From the NCBI GenBank assembly GCA_035525045.1, contig DATLEX010000199.1, positions 1 to 16,317 of the forward strand: DNA of 16,317 nt, written 5' to 3'. This document shows positions 13,665 through 16,317 of the stretch, piece after piece (position 1 is the first letter of the stretch; every line of letters begins with the position of its first letter). The position numbers and the translations under genes were made by a program. This stretch comes from DATLEX01 sp035525045. GTDB lineage: Bacteria; Acidobacteriota; Thermoanaerobaculia; Gp7-AA8. Under the pieces are notes generated by a model that was not told the DNA's origin, did not search any database, and saw nothing but the letters and a program-made list of their open reading frames with translations.

Positions 13665-14397
13665 GAAGCGTGTCCTTCCTGCGATCCTGATTCTGCTCTA
13701 TCCGCTGGCTGCTCACGGCTGGACGCGCGCCGGCGATGAACGGATCGCGCGAAAAGCGGCCCAGCTCGCTCCCCCCGACCTCCGGCTGATGATCGAACGG
13801 TTCGAGCCCGAGTACAAGCAGGGCCTGGCCCGCGCGCAATCCGACGAGGGCTCGGACTGGCACCGTCATTTTCCACAGACCGGCCGGCTCCGGCAGCGCA
13901 TCGAGGCGGAGACTGCCGGTGCGATCGCCATGCTCCGCGGCGGCGAGCCGATGAGCTCGGTGGTGGAGAGGCTGGGAATGCTGGCCCACTTCATGGCCGA
14001 CGCCAACAATCCCTTCCACGTGTCGAACGACGATCCCCGCCTGGCGGCCTCGCAGCTCGACTACAAGCTCTACTTTGAGCGCCGCCTGGCGCGGTTTCCG
14101 ACCGTGTTCTACGGCCTCGACCCGAGTTTCCAGCTCGGACCGTACCTCGACCGCACCTTCTCCCGCACTGCCCGCTTCTACCCGCTGATCCGCGAGGAGT
14201 ATTTCCGGTTCGGCCAGCGGCGCTCCTCGGCCGAGTTCGACGACCGCTCCACCGCGTTCGGCATCGCCTCGATCTCCTACTCCCGCGCGGTGTCCGACCT
14301 GGTCAACCTCTACTACTTCATCTGGCGGGAGGCCGGCGGCGACGTCCGCTCCGCGCCGCTGATGCGCGGGAGCAATCTCGTCCTGAATGCGAATTGA
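13663..14397 (+). CDS. Secreted phospholipase C / S1-P1 nuclease-like protein
   Basis: A 244-residue protein with a Sec signal peptide (residues 1-19), expected to leave Trp20 as the mature N-terminus. In zinc-dependent phospholipase C and S1/P1 nucleases the mature N-terminal Trp itself binds zinc. The segment L-A-H109-F-M-A-D113-A-N-N-P-F-H119 reproduces the H-x3-D-x5-H zinc motif of that fold, and D65-W-H67-R-H69 may supply further ligands. Two usual ligand positions look changed: D25 in place of the His six residues into the mature protein, and K135-x3-E139 where a His-x3-Asp/Glu pair is expected. It may therefore have an altered metal site. Function as phosphodiesterase is inferred from fold only. 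Its start overlaps the glycosylase start, and its 3' end overlaps purH by 11 bases. Confidence 0.75.
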   Translation: MKRVLPAILILLYPLAAHGWTRAGDERIARKAAQLAPPDLRLMIERFEPEYKQGLARAQSDEGSDWHRHFPQTGRLRQRIEAETAGAIAMLRGGEPMSSVVERLGMLAHFMADANNPFHVSNDDPRLAASQLDYKLYFERRLARFPTVFYGLDPSFQLGPYLDRTFSRTARFYPLIREEYFRFGQRRSSAEFDDRSTAFGIASISYSRAVSDLVNLYYFIWREAGGDVRSAPLMRGSNLVLNAN

Positions 14398-15922
14398 GCG
14401 CGCCATCCTCTCCGTCTACGACAAGACCGGGATCGTCGAGCTGGCCAGGGCGCTCGCCGCACAGAGGGTGGAAATCCTCTCCACGGGCGGAACGGCCAAA
14501 CACCTGCAGGGCGCCGGCGTTCCGGTGACGGCCATCGCCGAGTGGTCGGGGGCGCCGGAGATCCTCGGCGGCCGGGTCAAGACCCTCACCCCGAAGGTGT
14601 TCGGCTCGATCCTGCTCGACCGCACCAATCCAGAGCACGTGGCCGACTGCACCCGCCTCGGCATCCCCCGCGTCGACGTCGTGGTGGTGAACCTCTACCC
14701 CTTCGAGCAGACCGCCGCGAAACACCAGGTCACGCTGGCCGATGCCGTCGAACAGATCGACGTCGGCGGCCCGTCCATGCTCCGCGCCGCGGCGAAGAAC
14801 CATCGCCACGTCGTGCCGCTGTGCGATCCTTCCCTCTACGACGACTTCCTGCGCGAGCTGGAGGGGGGTGAGGTCTCCGATTCCTTCCGCCTCCGCTGCG
14901 CCATCGCCGTCTTCGAGAAGACGGCCTCGTATGACGCCGCCATCAGCGCCTATCTGCGCCGGCAGGCCGCCGCTCTGGATCGGGTCGAGGACGACTCCGG
15001 CACGCCGGCGCAGCTCAGCGTCACCCTCCGGAAGTTCCAGGACCTCCGCTACGGCGAGAACCCGCAGCAGAAGGCGTCGTTCTACCTCGAGGGGGGCGGC
15101 GCCAGGCCCTTCGAGCAGATTCACGGGAAGGAGCTCTCCTACAACAATCTCCTCGACCTCGACTCCGCCATCCGCCTGGCCAACGCGTTCCATGAGCCGG
15201 CCGCGGCCATCATCAAGCACACCAATCCCTGCGGGGCGGCCAGGCGGCGGACTCTGGTCGACGCGCTCGGCGCGGCGCTGCAGTCCGATCCCGTCTCCGC
15301 GTTCGGCGGCATCATCGGGACGAACCGGGAGTTCGATGCCGTCTGCGCGCGCGCCGTCGGGGAGATCTTCCTGGAAGTCATCGTCGCGCCTTCCTTCTCG
15401 GCCGAGGCGCTGGAGATCCTGCGGAAGAAGAAGAACCTCCGTCTGGTGACGACCACGTCCACGGTCCCGAAGTACGAGCTGCGCTCGGCGGCCGGCGGGG
15501 TGCTGGCGCAGACGCCGGATCTGGTGTCGGGCCGGGACATGTGGAAGTTCGTCACCGAGAAGATCCCCACGGACGACGAGATCGACGGCCTGGAGTTCGC
15601 CTGGATCGTCTGCGCCTGCGTGAAGTCGAATGCCATCGTCCTGACCAGCGAGTCGCAGTCGGTCGGCATCGGCGCCGGGCAGATGAGCCGGGTCGACGCC
15701 GCGAAGGTGGCCATCATGAAGTCGGTCCTCCCCGCCGCCGGGACCTTCGCCGCCTCGGATGCGTTCTTCCCCTTCCGCGACGCGCTCGACGTCCTCGCCG
15801 ACGCCGGCGTCCGGGCCGTCATCCAGCCGGGCGGCTCGGTGCGCGACGAGGAGGTGATCGCCGCCGCGAACGAGAGGGGAATGGCCATGGTGTTCACGGG
15901 GGAGAGGCATTTCCGGCATTGA
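14387..15922 (+). CDS. purH: Bifunctional AICAR transformylase / IMP cyclohydrolase PurH
   Basis: A 511-residue cytoplasmic enzyme for the last two steps of purine synthesis, formylating AICAR with 10-formyl-tetrahydrofolate and closing FAICAR to IMP. The N-terminal cyclohydrolase domain starts A-I-L-S-V-Y-D-K-T-G and has I-L-S-T-G-G-T-A and V-V-N-L-Y-P-F. The transformylase domain has R-Y-G-E-N-P-Q-Q-K, the catalytic I-I-K-H-T-N-P-C-G, S-A-F-G-G-I-I, G-A-G-Q-M-S-R-V-D and the C-terminal T-G-E-R-H-F-R-H. The length is typical. In the cyclohydrolase loop V-K-T-L-T68-P-K-V-F72-G, the usual two His residues are Thr and Phe. The start codon lies 11 bases before the upstream gene's stop codon, suggesting translational coupling to a functionally unrelated gene. 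No other purine gene is in the window. Confidence 0.97.
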   Translation: MRIERAILSVYDKTGIVELARALAAQRVEILSTGGTAKHLQGAGVPVTAIAEWSGAPEILGGRVKTLTPKVFGSILLDRTNPEHVADCTRLGIPRVDVVVVNLYPFEQTAAKHQVTLADAVEQIDVGGPSMLRAAAKNHRHVVPLCDPSLYDDFLRELEGGEVSDSFRLRCAIAVFEKTASYDAAISAYLRRQAAALDRVEDDSGTPAQLSVTLRKFQDLRYGENPQQKASFYLEGGGARPFEQIHGKELSYNNLLDLDSAIRLANAFHEPAAAIIKHTNPCGAARRRTLVDALGAALQSDPVSAFGGIIGTNREFDAVCARAVGEIFLEVIVAPSFSAEALEILRKKKNLRLVTTTSTVPKYELRSAAGGVLAQTPDLVSGRDMWKFVTEKIPTDDEIDGLEFAWIVCACVKSNAIVLTSESQSVGIGAGQMSRVDAAKVAIMKSVLPAAGTFAASDAFFPFRDALDVLADAGVRAVIQPGGSVRDEEVIAAANERGMAMVFTGERHFRH

Positions 15923-15960
15923 GAGGGTGAAAAGACCGGGCTCGGGTCGGGCGTTGGGAA

Positions 15961-15979
15961 GCCGGCACTCCGGCCTTTT
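15961..15979 (+). terminator. Probable intrinsic terminator of purH
   Basis: A 5-base-pair GC stem (GCCGG at 15961-15965 and CCGGC at 15970-15974) with a CACT loop is followed by C and TTTT. It begins 39 bases after the purH stop codon. The stem is short, so strength is uncertain. Confidence 0.5.
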
Positions 15980-16007
15980 CCCGTGCCCGTGCCCGTGCCC
16001 GCGCCCG
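15980..16007 (+). repeat. Tandem hexanucleotide repeat CCCGTG x4
   Basis: Four tandem units of CCCGTG, the last one CCCGCG, follow directly after the terminator T-tract. It is a short simple-sequence repeat that could vary in copy number between strains. It lies in the 164-base gap between purH and the methyltransferase gene and is not coding. Confidence 0.8.
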
Positions 16008-16043
16008 ATTTGATCGGCGGGCGGGCAGCGCTCTCCGGCAGGG

Positions 16044-16076
16044 GATTCCTCGCGCTCTGCGGCGCTCGGAATGACA
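16044..16076. repeat. Second short repeat family, copy B
   Basis: Begins GATTCCTCGC and ends GGAATGACA like the element at 13034-13060, but with a longer centre. ATTCC and GGAAT pair perfectly here, whereas copy A has ATTCC with GGGAT, so pairing is kept in both. It ends 10 bases before the methyltransferase start codon. Confidence 0.6.
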
Positions 16077-16086
16077 CCGGGGCCTG

Positions 16087-16317
16087 ATGCATAATCCTCC
16101 CTTGCTCGAGCCCGGCCTCATCCTCGACTACGTTCACGCGGTCACTCGCGAGAGCGACGTCCAGCGCCGGCTGCGGGAGCGAACGGCCACGATGCCGAAC
16201 GCGGGCATGCAGGTTTCGCCCGACGAGGCCGCCGTCCTCTCCCTTCTGGTCCGGGTCATCGGCGCGCGCAGGGCGCTGGAGATCGGGACGTTCACCGGCT
16301 ACAGCGCCCTGGCCATC
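16087..16317 (+). CDS. O-methyltransferase, N-terminal part only
   Basis: The first 77 residues of a class I SAM-dependent O-methyltransferase of the caffeoyl-CoA / catechol type (Methyltransf_3). The N-terminal helix region is followed by P-N-A-G-M-Q-V-S-P-D-E-A, the conserved loop before the Rossmann core. The SAM-binding motif A-L-E-I-G-T-F-T-G-Y-S-A-L-A-I is at the right edge. The rest of the gene is beyond the window. The ATG at 16087 is assumed. No Shine-Dalgarno is visible, and a CATAAT hexamer lies just inside the coding start, so a later start (for example TTG at 16102) cannot be ruled out. The gene begins 10 bases after a repeat element. The substrate is unknown. Confidence 0.88.
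   Translation, partial: MHNPPLLEPGLILDYVHAVTRESDVQRRLRERTATMPNAGMQVSPDEAAVLSLLVRVIGARRALEIGTFTGYSALAI

Noticed and set aside
14318..15919. A 533-codon open frame on the minus strand opposite purH
   Set aside because: It is antisense to a canonical purH and has no domain; composition artefact.

Overview
This is a gene-dense, GC-rich stretch of bacterial chromosome from a Gram-negative organism. It carries a TonB-dependent outer-membrane receptor, a TonB energy transducer and several proteins with Sec-type signal peptides. The gene content, the style of the TonB protein, the scarcity of Shine-Dalgarno sites and two dispersed short repeat families (one reading V-I-P-S-V-S-E-E-S in one frame) remind me of Acidobacteriota. 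That placement is inference, not proof. No tRNA, rRNA, transposase, integrase, phage gene or CRISPR array is visible, and no gap between genes exceeds about 170 bases.

Left part (1-2215): a GAF-GGDEF diguanylate cyclase, cut by the window edge, and a small HExxH metallopeptidase lie on the minus strand. The metallopeptidase is divergent from a secreted metallo-beta-lactamase-fold hydrolase, and the two start codons overlap on one CATG. A hairpin-rich repeat fills the convergent gap after the hydrolase.

Middle-left (2282-7752): a compact minus-strand block runs TonB-dependent receptor, sarcosine-oxidase-like FAD oxidoreductase with a possible Tat signal, YjbQ, short-chain dehydrogenase and DUF4442 hotdog protein. 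The receptor has the clearest expression signals in the window: a sigma70-like promoter and a strong Shine-Dalgarno. A GC-rich hairpin separates it from the downstream genes. Linked uptake and oxidation of one compound is possible but unproven.

Middle (7769-10779): a ligase-polymerase form of DNA ligase D without a phosphoesterase domain (minus strand) is divergent from a small unknown protein followed by tonB.

Right part (10808-16317): a minus-oriented intrinsic terminator without an obvious gene; an exported rubrerythrin; a second copy of the hairpin repeat; pepQ; a Fe-S uracil-DNA glycosylase-family protein (minus) whose last codons lie in a second repeat family; a secreted phospholipase C/S1-P1 nuclease-like protein that starts on the same CATG as the glycosylase; purH overlapping it by 11 bases; and the start of an O-methyltransferase.

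I found no clearly new multi-gene system. The best leads are the two CATG head-to-head start overlaps, the exported rubrerythrin, the orphan antisense-facing terminator, and the repeats placed at gene ends, including one that supplies the end of the glycosylase gene.
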